This document shows positions 24,489 through 34,602 of a DNA stretch of 64,000 nucleotides, in pieces. The stretch comes from Maricaulis sp. (GTDB lineage: Bacteria > Pseudomonadota > Alphaproteobacteria > Caulobacterales > Maricaulaceae), in NCBI GenBank assembly GCA_017643585.1, contig JAEPND010000004.1, forward strand, positions 62,001 to 126,000. Direction: 5' to 3'. The position numbers and the translations under genes were made by a program. Numbering within the stretch: the first letter of the stretch is position 1; each line of letters opens with the position of its first letter. A model generated the notes under the pieces. It saw nothing but the letters and a program-made list of their open reading frames with translations. It did no database searches and had not been told where the DNA came from.

Positions 24489-27400
24489 ATGACCGACCCG
24501 AATGAAACCCACCAGGACGCCCCCAAGGGCATCATCGGCTGGTTCGCTGCAAACACTGTCGCCGCGAACCTCCTGATGATCGTCGCCCTGCTCGGCGGAA
24601 TTTTCGGATACTTCCAGCTCAACCGCGAGGTGTTCCCCAGCGTCGCCATTAACGGCGCGACGGTCTCGGTCGCGTGGCCTGGCGCCTCGCCGCAGGAGGT
24701 CGAAGAGCAAATCATCGTCCGTATTGAGGAAGCGCTGATCGATATTGACGGCGTCGACACGATCACCTCGACCGCCGTCGAAGGAAGCGGCTTCATCAAC
24801 ATCGCCGGCAAGCCCTCGGTCGACATCCCGTCCTTCATCGACGAGATCAAGCTTAACGTCGACTCGGTGAACAACCTGCCGCAATCCTCCTTCCGTCCGT
24901 TCGTCAACCAGTGGCGGAATTCGGACTGGCTGCTCGGTTTTGCGGTGCACGGCGATATCGACCGGCGTGATCTGCAGCAGATTTCGGACGAGATCCGCGA
25001 CGAAGTTGCCAACCAGGTGCCGGGTGTCTCCATTGTCGGCATTATGGGCCGCCTCAATGAAGAGGTGTCCATCGAACTGTCCGAACAAAGCCTGCAGCGC
25101 TATGGACTGAGCTTTGACGAAGTGTCTCGCGCGATCCGCTCGAGCTCCCTCAATGCCTCGGCCGGTAGTGTCCGCACCGAACTGGGTGATCTCAGCCTGA
25201 CCTCGCGTCAACTGGCGGATACCCAGGCAGAGTTCGAGGACATCATCGTCCGCCAGACCAGCGATGGTGGCACCCTGCGTGTCCGCGACGTCGCCCGGGT
25301 CAATGACGGCTTTGTCGATGCCAATCTCGCCTCGACCTATAATGGCGAGAACATGGTCGTGGTCTATGTCCAGACCACCCCGAATATCGACGTTGTCGAC
25401 ATCTCCAATGGCGTCCAGGAATACCTCGAACGCAAGCGGGCCGAACTGCCTGACGGCGTCTCCCTGTCCCTGTGGTGGGACAATTCCGAGATGTATGAAG
25501 CACGCATGGACACCATCATGAACTCCGCCCTCATCGGTGGCGGCCTGGTTCTGATCGTCCTCTTCCTGTTCCTGCGCCCCGACGTCGCCTTCTGGGTCAC
25601 CGTCGGCATCTTCACCGCCTTTGGTGGTGCCTTCCTGTTGCTGCCAATGCTGGATGTCTCGCTGAACATGCTGTCGCTGTTCGCCTTCCTGCTGGTCATC
25701 GGTATCGTCGTGGATGATGCCATCGTGGTCGGGGAAAACATCCACGACAGGGTCGAACGCGGGGAAAGGGGCCTGACGGCTGCCGTTGTCGGCACGCAGA
25801 TGGTCGCCAAACCCGTCATCTTCGCCGTCATCACGACGATCATGATGTTCTCGCCCTGGATGATGATCACCGGTCCGACCGTGCAGTTCACCAAGCAGAT
25901 CTCACTGGTTGTTATTGCAGCCCTGACCTTCTCGTTGATCGAGTCTCTGCTGATCCTGCCGGCTCACCTCAGCCATCTGAAACCGCAGTCCAACAAGGGT
26001 ATCTTCGGGCCGTTGATCGCGCTCCAGCGTGGTATTGCCTTCACCCTCGTGGCCGTTGCGCGCGGCATCTACCGCCCGCTCGCCAAGCTCTCCATCCGCA
26101 ATCGTTATGCGACGGTCTTCGCATTTGTCGGTATCTTTATTATCTCCCTCACGCTGATGGGTACCAACCGCGTCGGTTCGGTCTTCATGCCGCAGATCGA
26201 GAACGAAACGATCCAGGTGTCGATCCAGCTCGCCGAAGGCACGCCATGGAGCCGTACAGAGCAGGTTCGCAGCCAGCTCGATGCGGCCCAGGATGAAGCG
26301 CTGCAATATTATCGCTCGGAATACCCCGGCAATGTCGACATGATCGAGAGCCGCTCGACGGTCGCGACGGACGGGAGCATCCGCGCCTGGATTACGCTTG
26401 CCGAACCGGAAGACCGCCCCGGTGCTCTGCCGACGGCAGACGTGGCCCAGACCATTCGTGAAATGATGGGTCCAATTCCGGACGCCGAGGAAGTCCGCTT
26501 CGACTCCACCATCAACGAGGGCGGCAACTCGGTCAGCTTTGCCCTGTCCGGACAGGATCTCGACGAGCTGCGTGAAGCCGCTGATGCCCTGAAGGAACAG
26601 CTGCGCAGCTATGACACGCTCTATGACATCGTCGACTCCATGCAGACCTCGACCCAGGAATTGCAGTTCACGCTGCGCCCTGACGCCCAGGCGCTTGGCC
26701 TGACCCTGTCAGACGTTACCCGTCAGGTTCGCCAGGCCTTCTATGGCGAGGAAGCCCAGCGCCTGCCACGTGATGGCCAGGACGTGCGGGTGATCGTCCG
26801 CCTTGACCAGGACAGCCGTCGGTCGCTGGACACGCTGCGCGATCTGCGCATCCGGACAGCCGATGGTCGCGAGGTCCCCCTGTCTGCCGTCGCGGACGTG
26901 GAGTTCGCGCCCGGCCTGAACCGCATCCGTCGCCGCAATGGCATGCGGACGGTCACGGTCACGGCAGAACTGTCCGACCCGATTGCACGCGGCACGGTTC
27001 AGGAAAGCCTGACAACCGAATTCTGGCCGAGCTTTGACACGCGCTTCCCGCATGTCTCTCGCGACGAGATCGGCCAGGCCGAGGGTGAGCGTGAATTCAT
27101 GCAGGAAGTCATCAACCTCCTGCTGCTCGCACTGGTGTCCATGTATCTGCTGCTGGCGATCGCCTTCCGGTCCTATTTCCAGCCGATCCTGATCATGATC
27201 GCCATTCCGTTTGCCCTGACGGGGGCCATCTTCGGGCATTTCATCTATGACATCCCGATCGCGCTCTTCTCCTACTTCGGTGTAGGCGCGGCCGCGGGCG
27301 TCGTGATCAATGACAACCTCGTCCTGATCGATTTCGTGAACCGTTTGCGGGCCAATGGTGTCGGTGCCTTCCAGGCGCTTGTCGACGCCGGCGTGCAACG

Positions 27401-27707
27401 TTTCCGTCCGATCCTGCTGACCTCGGTCACCACCTTCCTCGGCATTTTCCCGATGATGGCGGAACAATCGACCCAGGCTCAGTTCCTGAAGCCCATGGTC
27501 GTGGCCCTTGGCTTCGCGGTTGTCTTCGCGCTCTTCCTGACGCTGTTCTTCGTCCCAGCCCTGTATGGCATCGGCGTTGATATCGCGCGCTTCTTCCGCG
27601 GCATGTGGACCGGCAAGAAGCAACCGTCTCTGGGCAGCGACTACCAGGACACCGACTTTGCTCACGGTGAACTACCGGGTCATCTCGACCACTCACCGGC
27701 CGAGTAA
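24489..27707 (+). CDS. RND superfamily efflux transporter (AcrB-like)
   Basis: Proton-driven inner membrane pump, 1072 residues. Twelve membrane helices with two large periplasmic loops. The proton relay Asp pair is in IGIVVDDAIVVGENI (about residues 405-419), and VSVAWPGASPQEVEEQI near residue 58 is the usual first loop start. The second half has the weaker INDNLVLIDFVNRLR copy. Substrate specificity cannot be read from the sequence. The closely packed outer duct and adaptor genes precede it; a strong terminator follows. Confidence 0.94.
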   Translation: MTDPNETHQDAPKGIIGWFAANTVAANLLMIVALLGGIFGYFQLNREVFPSVAINGATVSVAWPGASPQEVEEQIIVRIEEALIDIDGVDTITSTAVEGSGFINIAGKPSVDIPSFIDEIKLNVDSVNNLPQSSFRPFVNQWRNSDWLLGFAVHGDIDRRDLQQISDEIRDEVANQVPGVSIVGIMGRLNEEVSIELSEQSLQRYGLSFDEVSRAIRSSSLNASAGSVRTELGDLSLTSRQLADTQAEFEDIIVRQTSDGGTLRVRDVARVNDGFVDANLASTYNGENMVVVYVQTTPNIDVVDISNGVQEYLERKRAELPDGVSLSLWWDNSEMYEARMDTIMNSALIGGGLVLIVLFLFLRPDVAFWVTVGIFTAFGGAFLLLPMLDVSLNMLSLFAFLLVIGIVVDDAIVVGENIHDRVERGERGLTAAVVGTQMVAKPVIFAVITTIMMFSPWMMITGPTVQFTKQISLVVIAALTFSLIESLLILPAHLSHLKPQSNKGIFGPLIALQRGIAFTLVAVARGIYRPLAKLSIRNRYATVFAFVGIFIISLTLMGTNRVGSVFMPQIENETIQVSIQLAEGTPWSRTEQVRSQLDAAQDEALQYYRSEYPGNVDMIESRSTVATDGSIRAWITLAEPEDRPGALPTADVAQTIREMMGPIPDAEEVRFDSTINEGGNSVSFALSGQDLDELREAADALKEQLRSYDTLYDIVDSMQTSTQELQFTLRPDAQALGLTLSDVTRQVRQAFYGEEAQRLPRDGQDVRVIVRLDQDSRRSLDTLRDLRIRTADGREVPLSAVADVEFAPGLNRIRRRNGMRTVTVTAELSDPIARGTVQESLTTEFWPSFDTRFPHVSRDEIGQAEGEREFMQEVINLLLLALVSMYLLLAIAFRSYFQPILIMIAIPFALTGAIFGHFIYDIPIALFSYFGVGAAAGVVINDNLVLIDFVNRLRANGVGAFQALVDAGVQRFRPILLTSVTTFLGIFPMMAEQSTQAQFLKPMVVALGFAVVFALFLTLFFVPALYGIGVDIARFFRGMWTGKKQPSLGSDYQDTDFAHGELPGHLDHSPAE

Positions 27708-27716
27708 CATACTACT

Positions 27717-27746
27717 CCCCTGCGCCGGGCCGGCGCAGGGGTTTTT
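27717..27746 (+). terminator. Intrinsic terminator after the RND operon
   Basis: CCCCTGCGCCG (27717-27727) pairs perfectly with CGGCGCAGGGG (27731-27741), loop GGC, followed by TTTTT. Only 18 bases separate the T run from the next start codon. Confidence 0.92.
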
Positions 27747-27764
27747 CTTTAGAGGGGAACACTC

Positions 27765-29840
27765 ATGAAAAAGCTTCTGCTGGGCTGTTCAGCACTTGTG
27801 CTGCTGGCCGCTTGCGATCCGGTGACGGTCACATCCACCAATAGTGGCGAAACCGCAGCAACCGAAACCACCGCCATGGCCGATATCGGCACCTGGGGTT
27901 TCGACGTCGATGGCATGGACGCCAATTACCATCCGGGTGACGATTTCTTCCGTTATGCGAACGGCACCTGGCTCGACAACACCACCATTCCGGAAGACCG
28001 CTCCAATTACGGCATGTTCACCGCGCTCGCCATCGAGGCCGAGCAGCAGGTGCAGGAAATCATCCTGGAACTGGCCAGCGCCAATGCCGAAGCCGGCTCC
28101 CCGCAGCAGCAGGTCGGCGATCTGTATGCCAGCTGGATGGACACCGACACGCTGAACGCGCGTGGCACGCAACCGCTGGAGCCGTTCTTCGCGGAGATCC
28201 GCGGGGCGAGCTCCCACGATGACATCGCCGCGATGTTTGCAAGCCTGCACCACCCGGCTCCGTATGGCTTTGGCATCATCCCGGACCTCGCTGATCCGAC
28301 CCGCTATACGGTCTTCCTAGGCCAGGGCGGACTGGGTCTGCCCGATCGCGACTATTATCTCGACGAGGAGAACGAGGCCTTCGGTCGTTACCGCGAAGCC
28401 TATGTCGCGTACATCGAGACGATTTTCGACCTCGCTGGCATTGAAGGTGGCGCTGAAAAAGCTGCGGCCATCATGGAGCTGGAAACCCGCATCGCCGGCG
28501 TTCACTGGACCCAGGCGGAAAGCCGCGACATCCAGCGCATCTACAACCCGATGACCCTGGAGCAGATGGACGCACTGGCGCCGGCGCTCAACCTGTCCGC
28601 TGGCATGGCCAGCATGGGTCTGGCAGAAGTCCCGACCTTCCTGGTTGCCCAACCCAGCGCGATTGAAGGCGCCGCCACCATCCTGACGGAGACGCCGATC
28701 GAGTTGTGGCAGGACTACATGATCTTCCACACGATCAACAACAATACGGCACGCCTGCCGCTGGCCTTTGACGAAGCGAGCTTCGACTTCTTCGGCCGCA
28801 CACTGAACGGCACGCCGGACCAGCGCCCGCGCGACCTGCGCGGCGTCAACCTGGTCGGTGGACAGCTGGGCGAAGTGGTTGGCCAGGTCTATGTAGAACG
28901 TCACTTCCCGCCGTCATCCAAGACGGACATGGAAGAGCTGGTGTCCAATCTGACGACGGCTTTCGAGGGCCGCCTGAACGATCTGGAATGGATGGATGAC
29001 GAAACGCGGGCCAATGCGCTGCGCAAGCTGTCCACCTTTGAACCGCGCATCGGTTATCCGGACAATTGGCGCGACTACAGCGCCCTCGAGGTTCGTGCAG
29101 ACGACCTGTTCGGCAATATGATCCGCCTGGCCGAGTTCAACTGGAATGACCAGGTCGAAGACCTGATGGGCCCGGTTGACCGCACCCAGTGGCCGTATCC
29201 GCCACAGACGGTAAACGCCTCCTACAACCCGCTGATGAACCAGATCACTTTCCCGGCGGGCATCCTCCAGGCTCCGTTCTTTGATCCCAATGCCGACGCG
29301 GCGATCAATTACGGCGCCATCGGCGCGGTGATCGGTCACGAGATTGGCCACGGTTTCGACGATCAGGGTCGCCGCTTCGACTATGACGGTTCAGTCAATG
29401 ACTGGTGGTCGGGAGAGACGAATGCGCGTTTCGAGGAACGTGCGGGACGTCTCGGTGCCCAGTATGATGGCTATTCCCCGGTTGAAGGCATGTTCGTGAA
29501 TGGCACTTTCACCATGGGTGAAAATATCGGTGACCTCGGCGGCCTGCAGATGGCCTATACCGCGTATCGCAATTATGTCGACGAGAACCACGGCGGCGAG
29601 GCTCCGATCATCGATGGCTTCACCGGAGACCAGCGTTTCTTCCTGGCCTGGGCCCAGGTCTGGCGTCGCCTGTATCGCGAGGACAATCTGATCTCGCGTC
29701 TGTCGACCGACCCGCACAGCCCGTCGCAATACCGCACCAATGGTGTCGTCCGGAACCTGGACGAGTGGTATGAGGCCTTCAATGTCGGCGCTGACCATGC
29801 GCTCTACCTGCCGCCGGAAGAGCGTGTGAAGATCTGGTAA
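27765..29840 (+). CDS. M13 family metallopeptidase, lipoprotein (copy 1)
   Basis: Neprilysin/PepO-type zinc oligopeptidase, 691 residues. The lipobox (LVLLAACDP) predicts anchoring in the envelope. The N-terminal domain starts at MDANYHPGDDFFRYANGTW; zinc ligands are in VIGHEIGHGFDDQGRR (His near 525 and 529) and GENIGDLGGL (Glu), with VNASYNP as the substrate-binding motif. AGAGGGGA precedes the ATG. It is the most divergent of three tandem copies and lies directly behind the RND terminator with no space for its own standard promoter. Confidence 0.93.
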   Translation: MKKLLLGCSALVLLAACDPVTVTSTNSGETAATETTAMADIGTWGFDVDGMDANYHPGDDFFRYANGTWLDNTTIPEDRSNYGMFTALAIEAEQQVQEIILELASANAEAGSPQQQVGDLYASWMDTDTLNARGTQPLEPFFAEIRGASSHDDIAAMFASLHHPAPYGFGIIPDLADPTRYTVFLGQGGLGLPDRDYYLDEENEAFGRYREAYVAYIETIFDLAGIEGGAEKAAAIMELETRIAGVHWTQAESRDIQRIYNPMTLEQMDALAPALNLSAGMASMGLAEVPTFLVAQPSAIEGAATILTETPIELWQDYMIFHTINNNTARLPLAFDEASFDFFGRTLNGTPDQRPRDLRGVNLVGGQLGEVVGQVYVERHFPPSSKTDMEELVSNLTTAFEGRLNDLEWMDDETRANALRKLSTFEPRIGYPDNWRDYSALEVRADDLFGNMIRLAEFNWNDQVEDLMGPVDRTQWPYPPQTVNASYNPLMNQITFPAGILQAPFFDPNADAAINYGAIGAVIGHEIGHGFDDQGRRFDYDGSVNDWWSGETNARFEERAGRLGAQYDGYSPVEGMFVNGTFTMGENIGDLGGLQMAYTAYRNYVDENHGGEAPIIDGFTGDQRFFLAWAQVWRRLYREDNLISRLSTDPHSPSQYRTNGVVRNLDEWYEAFNVGADHALYLPPEERVKIW

Positions 29841-29862
29841 GCAGCTCGCAAGAGTACAAAAA

Positions 29863-29889
29863 CCCGGCAGCGCTCGCTGCCGGGTTTTT
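29863..29889 (+). terminator. Intrinsic terminator after M13 copy 1
   Basis: CCCGGCAGC (29863-29871) pairs with GCTGCCGGG (29876-29884) around GCTC, followed by TTTTT. Confidence 0.92.
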
Positions 29890-29900
29890 CGTTTTTCAAA

Positions 29901-29945
29901 CCTCACGGATGCGTAAGTTGCACACGCCAACGAAACGGCTAGCTT
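29901..29945 (+). promoter_or_regulatory. Promoter element of M13 copy 2
   Basis: A 23-base sequence (29901-29923, starting CCTCACGGATGCG and ending TTGCAC) is identical to one before M13 copy 3. TTGCAC (29918-29923) can be a -35 with TAGCTT (29940-29945) as -10 after 16 bases; the start codon follows 48 bases later. The conserved part upstream of the -35 may bind an activator. Confidence 0.6.
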
Positions 29946-29992
29946 GGCTGTGAAGGGGACGCAACTTTCTTATTTTTGGGGGAGACGCGACC

Positions 29993-32089
29993 GTGCGTAC
30001 ACTTCTACTTTCAGGCGCGAGCCTTCTTTTGCTCGCAGCATGCACACCAGCAGCTGAAACGCCTGCCAACGACATAACAGCAAGCCAGGACGCCGCACAC
30101 CACGCAGCCTCCAGCGAAACCAGCGCCAATGAACCTCGTCTTGGTGATTGGGGCATCGAAACGCAATACATCGATGACAGCGTTCACCCGGGCGATGACT
30201 TTAATCGCTACGTCAACGGCGGTTGGCTGGACAGCACAGAAATGCCGCCGGGTTTCTCGCGTTTCGGCTCATTCACCGAACTCTTCCTGCTGTCTGAAGA
30301 GCGGATCAATGGCATCATCCAGGAAGCGTCGGAACAGAATGGCGCCCCTGGAACACCGCAACAGCAAATCGGTGATCTCTACTCGTCCTTCATGGATCAG
30401 GAACGTCGCGAAGAGCTGGGTTTCGACCCGGTTCGCCCGATGCTCAGCCAGATCGCCTCAGCGAGCTCGCATGACGATATCGCAACTCTCATGGGTCAAC
30501 CCGGCACATCGACGATTTTCGGGACCAGTTCCTTCCAGGACCAAGGCAATCCGCAACGCTACATCGTCTACATCAGCCAGGGCGGGCTGGGACTTCCGTC
30601 ACGCGATTACTATCTTGAAGACAGTGAACGTTATCAAGGTATCCGGGATGGATATCTGGAATACATCGGAGATGTATTCGGCCTGATCGGCATGGACCAG
30701 GGCCAAGAGCGGGCACAAGCCGTGCTGGACTTGGAAACGGCCATCGCCCAGGTGCACTGGACCAATGAAGAAAGCCGTGATCGCACGCGCACATATAATC
30801 TGACAGCGACCGCTGATCTTGCAACAACAGCGCCCGGTTTCAATTGGACCCGCTATCTCGAAGCGCTGGAGTATGCTGACCAGACCGAGATCGTCCTTCG
30901 TCAGAATACAGCAATCGAATCGCTGGCGGTTCTCTTTTCGGAGATCCCGGTATCCACGTGGCAGGACTGGCTTAGCTTTCGGTATGTGGCCAGCAATCGC
31001 AATGTGCTCTCGCCATCATTCTACGAGCGCTCGTTTGACTTCTACAGCCGCACGCTTTCAGGAACGGATCAGCCGCGACCGCTTGAATCGCGTGGGGTCC
31101 AGTACGTGAACGGATCCATGGGCATGACCCTTGGCCAAATTTACGTCGAGCGATATTTCCCGCCTGAATACAAGCAGCAAATGGATACGCTCGTCGAGTA
31201 TGTCAGTCGTGCCATTGGCGAGAGCCTGGAAACGCTGGAATGGATGGATGATGAGACCCGGGCGGAAGCCATCGTCAAATACGAGAGCTTCATCACAAAG
31301 ATCGGGTATCCGGACGTATGGCCGGATTATTCCTCGATCGAAATCGCGTCCGACGATCTGTTCGGCAATGCCCAGCGCATCTCAGCCTGGGCACGTGCAG
31401 ACACCCGCGCCCGCTTGCGCGGTCCTGTCCGTGATTGGGAATGGTTCATGTCACCGCAGACGGTGAACGCCTATTATGCACCAACGTCCAATGAAATCGT
31501 CTTCCCTGCAGCGATCTTGCAAGGGCCGTTCTTCGACCCGTTTGCAGACCCCGCGGTCAACTTCGGTGGAATCGGCGCAGTGATCGGACACGAGATGGGG
31601 CATGGCTTTGACGATCAGGGCAGCCGCTCGGACGGCACGGGCATGTTGCGCGACTGGTGGACGGAACAGAGCCGCGCGGCTTTTGACTCACGCACTGAAG
31701 GTCTTGTCGAGCAATATGGCGAATTTTCCCCAGTTGAAGGTGAATTCGTGAACGGGCGCCTGTCACTAGGAGAAAACCTCGCCGATGTCGGAGGCGTCGA
31801 CCTCGCATATCGGGCTTATCAGCTCTATTTGCAGGACCAGGGGGAAGAAGCACCGGTTCTCGATGGTTTCTCCGGAGACCAGCGTTTCTTCATGGCTTGG
31901 GCGCAGGTTTGGCGCAATCTTTACACTGAACAAGCGCTCGTCCAGCAACTGCGTGTCGGGCCGCACTCTCCGGCCCAGTATCGCGTGAACGGTACGGTCC
32001 GCAACCAGGACGCTTGGTATGAGGCATTCGGTATCACCGAAGATCACGAGCTGTACCTGCCGCCGGAAGAACGCGTCACGGTCTGGTAG
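29993..32089 (+). CDS. M13 family metallopeptidase, lipoprotein (copy 2)
   Basis: 698 residues from the GTG at 29993 behind GGGGGAG. Lipobox LLLLAACTP; N-terminal DDSVHPGDDFNRYVNGGW; zinc site VIGHEMGHGFDDQGSRSD (His near 533 and 537) and GENLADVGGVDLAY; substrate motif VNAYYAP. It is much closer to copy 3 than to copy 1 over its whole length. Codons are visibly richer in A/T third positions than in copy 3, so the two have drifted apart in usage despite similar proteins. Confidence 0.92.
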   Translation: MRTLLLSGASLLLLAACTPAAETPANDITASQDAAHHAASSETSANEPRLGDWGIETQYIDDSVHPGDDFNRYVNGGWLDSTEMPPGFSRFGSFTELFLLSEERINGIIQEASEQNGAPGTPQQQIGDLYSSFMDQERREELGFDPVRPMLSQIASASSHDDIATLMGQPGTSTIFGTSSFQDQGNPQRYIVYISQGGLGLPSRDYYLEDSERYQGIRDGYLEYIGDVFGLIGMDQGQERAQAVLDLETAIAQVHWTNEESRDRTRTYNLTATADLATTAPGFNWTRYLEALEYADQTEIVLRQNTAIESLAVLFSEIPVSTWQDWLSFRYVASNRNVLSPSFYERSFDFYSRTLSGTDQPRPLESRGVQYVNGSMGMTLGQIYVERYFPPEYKQQMDTLVEYVSRAIGESLETLEWMDDETRAEAIVKYESFITKIGYPDVWPDYSSIEIASDDLFGNAQRISAWARADTRARLRGPVRDWEWFMSPQTVNAYYAPTSNEIVFPAAILQGPFFDPFADPAVNFGGIGAVIGHEMGHGFDDQGSRSDGTGMLRDWWTEQSRAAFDSRTEGLVEQYGEFSPVEGEFVNGRLSLGENLADVGGVDLAYRAYQLYLQDQGEEAPVLDGFSGDQRFFMAWAQVWRNLYTEQALVQQLRVGPHSPAQYRVNGTVRNQDAWYEAFGITEDHELYLPPEERVTVW

Positions 32090-32111
32090 AGACGACAACA
32101 CTTGAAACAGG

Positions 32112-32141
32112 AGCCCGGCGGTTTTCACCGCCGGGCTTTTT
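32112..32141 (+). terminator. Intrinsic terminator after M13 copy 2
   Basis: AGCCCGGCGG (32112-32121) pairs with CCGCCGGGCT (32128-32137) around TTTTCA, followed by TTTT. Confidence 0.92.
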
Positions 32142-32153
32142 CGTCTCTGCAAT

Positions 32154-32198
32154 CCTCACGGATGCGTAAGTTGCACGCCGGTCGCAAAGCACTAAGTT
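32154..32198 (+). promoter_or_regulatory. Promoter element of M13 copy 3
   Basis: The same 23-base sequence as at 29901-29923 occupies 32154-32176. TTGCAC (32171-32176) and TAAGTT (32193-32198) are 16 bases apart, exactly as for copy 2; sequence beyond the shared 23 bases differs. The start codon is 45 bases after the -10. Confidence 0.6.
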
Positions 32199-32242
32199 AC
32201 CGCGCGCTGACATATTCATAGTTCCAATTGGGGGAGGCCAAT

Positions 32243-34348
32243 TTGCGACAACTACTTATGGCAAGTGCAAGCCTGACATTGCTCGCCGCATGCACACCGG
32301 CAACTGAAACCACCGACACCGCCGACAATTCCGCTGCTTCCGGCAGCGAAGTCGCGCACACCACCAGCGTTGGTGACCCGTCCGCCGGCGATCCGCGCCT
32401 GGGCAGCTGGGGCATCGAATACGAGCATGTCGATGACAGCGTGCATCCGGGTGATGACTTCAACCGCTACGTCAATGGCGGCTGGCTGGACCAGAGCGAG
32501 CTGCCCCAGGGCTTCTCGCGCTTCGGGTCTTTCACCGAACTCTTCCTGCTCTCGGAAGAGCGTATTGACGGCATCATCTCCGAGGCCCGCGCCGCAAATG
32601 CAGCTGCTGGCACGCCGCAGCAGCAGATCGGTGATCTGTACACCTCTTTCATGGACCAGGACACGCTGACCGCCCGCGGTTTCGATCCGGTCCGCCCGAT
32701 GATCGACACGATTGCAGCCGCCAGCACGCATGACGACATTGCCAACCTGATGGGACAGCCGGGAACCGCGTCCATCTTTGGCGCCGGCGTTGGCCGCGAC
32801 CAGGGCAACCCGAACCGTTACATCGTCTCCGTCGGCCAGTCCGGTCTGGGCCTGCCGACCCGTGACTACTACCTGGAAGACACCGAGCGCTATCAGGGTT
32901 TCCGTGACGCCTACGTCGCCTACATCACCGACGTGTTTGGCTTTATCGGCTTGGACAACGGTGCCGAACGCGCCCAGCGCATCCTGGATCTGGAAACCCA
33001 GTTTGCCCAGGTTCACTGGACCCGCCAGGACAGCCGTGACCGCACGCGCACCTATAACCTGATGACAACCGACGAGCTGGCTGCCAGCGCGCCGGGCTTC
33101 AACTGGGCAACCTTCATGGATGCGCTCGACTTTGCGGACCAGACCGAAGTTGTCATCCGCCAGGACACGGCAATCCAGTCCCTCGCCACCCTGTTTGGCG
33201 AAGTTCCTGTCGAAACCTGGCAGGATTGGCTGACCTATCGCTATGTCAATTCCAACAACGGTCGCCTGACCCCGGAATTCTACGAGCGCTCTTTCGACTT
33301 CTTCAGCCGTACGCTGTCCGGTGTCGAACAGCCGCGTGACCTGGAAGCCCGTGCCATTCAGTATGTGAACGGTTCTGCAGGCATGGCGCTCGGCCAGATC
33401 TATGTCGAGCGTTTCTTCCCGCCGGAGTACAAGGAACAGATGGAAGTCCTCGTGGACTATCTGGGCCGTGCCCTCCGCGAGCGTCTGGAAACGCTGGACT
33501 GGATGGACGAGGAGACCCGCGAAGGCGCGATCTACAAGTTCGAGAACTTCACACCGAAGATCGGTTATCCGGACCAGTGGCCGGATTATTCCAGCATCGA
33601 GATCCGCTCTGACGACCTGTTCGGCAATGCCGAGCGTATCGCAGCCTGGTTCCGTGCCGACAGCCGCGAACGCCTGCGTGGCCCGATCCGCGACTGGGAA
33701 TGGGGCATGTCTCCGCAGACCGTGAACGCCTACTACTCGTCCACGGCCAACGAGATCGTCTTCCCGGCAGCCATCCTGCAGGGTCCGTTCTTCGACCCGT
33801 ATGCTGACCCGGCTGTGAATTTCGGCGGCATTGGTGCCGTGATCGGACACGAAATGGGCCACGGTTTTGACGACCAGGGTTCCCGTTCCGATGGTGACGG
33901 CGTGCTGCGTGACTGGTGGACGGCGGAAAGCCGCGCCAATTTCGATGGCATGACCGATCGCCTGGCTGCCCAGTACAGCGAGTTCTCCCCGATCGAGGGC
34001 GAGTTCGTGAACGGTCGCCTGTCCCTGGGTGAGAATATCGGTGACGTTGGCGGCCTCTCCATGGCCTTCCGCGCTTACCAGCTCTACCTGGAAGATCATG
34101 GCGGTGAAGCGCCGGTTCTCGACGGCTATACCGGCAATCAGCGCTTCTACATGGCCTGGGCCCAGGTCTGGCGGAACCTCTACACCGAGCAGGCGCTGGT
34201 TCAGCAACTGCGTCGGGGCCCGCACTCTCCGGCCCAGTACCGCATCAATGGCGCCCTGCGAAACCAGGATGGCTGGTACGAGGCGTTCGGCATCACCGCC
34301 GAGCATGATCTCTACCTGCCGCCGGAAGAGCGCGTCTCGATCTGGTAA
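32243..34348 (+). CDS. M13 family metallopeptidase, lipoprotein (copy 3)
   Basis: About 701 residues. The TTG at 32243 is chosen because GGGGAGG lies 5 bases before it and the resulting N-terminus (RQLLMASASLTLLAACTP) matches copy 2. Zinc site VIGHEMGHGFDDQGSRSD (His near 536 and 540), GENIGDVGGL, substrate motif VNAYYSS. The mature N-terminus is rich in Thr/Ser/Ala after the lipobox. G+C rich, with codon use like the surrounding genes. Confidence 0.92.
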   Translation: MRQLLMASASLTLLAACTPATETTDTADNSAASGSEVAHTTSVGDPSAGDPRLGSWGIEYEHVDDSVHPGDDFNRYVNGGWLDQSELPQGFSRFGSFTELFLLSEERIDGIISEARAANAAAGTPQQQIGDLYTSFMDQDTLTARGFDPVRPMIDTIAAASTHDDIANLMGQPGTASIFGAGVGRDQGNPNRYIVSVGQSGLGLPTRDYYLEDTERYQGFRDAYVAYITDVFGFIGLDNGAERAQRILDLETQFAQVHWTRQDSRDRTRTYNLMTTDELAASAPGFNWATFMDALDFADQTEVVIRQDTAIQSLATLFGEVPVETWQDWLTYRYVNSNNGRLTPEFYERSFDFFSRTLSGVEQPRDLEARAIQYVNGSAGMALGQIYVERFFPPEYKEQMEVLVDYLGRALRERLETLDWMDEETREGAIYKFENFTPKIGYPDQWPDYSSIEIRSDDLFGNAERIAAWFRADSRERLRGPIRDWEWGMSPQTVNAYYSSTANEIVFPAAILQGPFFDPYADPAVNFGGIGAVIGHEMGHGFDDQGSRSDGDGVLRDWWTAESRANFDGMTDRLAAQYSEFSPIEGEFVNGRLSLGENIGDVGGLSMAFRAYQLYLEDHGGEAPVLDGYTGNQRFYMAWAQVWRNLYTEQALVQQLRRGPHSPAQYRINGALRNQDGWYEAFGITAEHDLYLPPEERVSIW

Positions 34349-34370
34349 TCCGGACCGACGGCATGATCAG

Positions 34371-34402
34371 GGGCCTGGCAGAACGATCTGCCGGGCCCTT
34401 TT
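34371..34402 (+). terminator. Intrinsic terminator after M13 copy 3
   Basis: GGGCCTGGCAGA (34371-34382) pairs with TCTGCCGGGCCC (34387-34398) with one T.G wobble, loop ACGA, followed by TTTT. Confidence 0.9.
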
Positions 34403-34602
34403 CATTGCGGACTTGTTATCGATGCTCGACAGCACAAGGCTTGCCCCGGCGGATTAAAACCGGTCAAATCCGCGACAAGGAAAAACGGGGGGGAGATCCG
34501 CAAAACCAGCACCCGACTGGCCGAGACCGCACAGGCGGCCCGCTCGGCCATGACCGTGTTTGTGTTGCTGCCCCTCCGCGTCATGCAAACAGGAGCCTGA
34601 AC

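Noticed and set aside
32252-34306. 684-codon minus-strand frame opposite M13 copy 3
   Set aside because: GC-rich antisense frame; the plus strand has a complete peptidase with all motifs.
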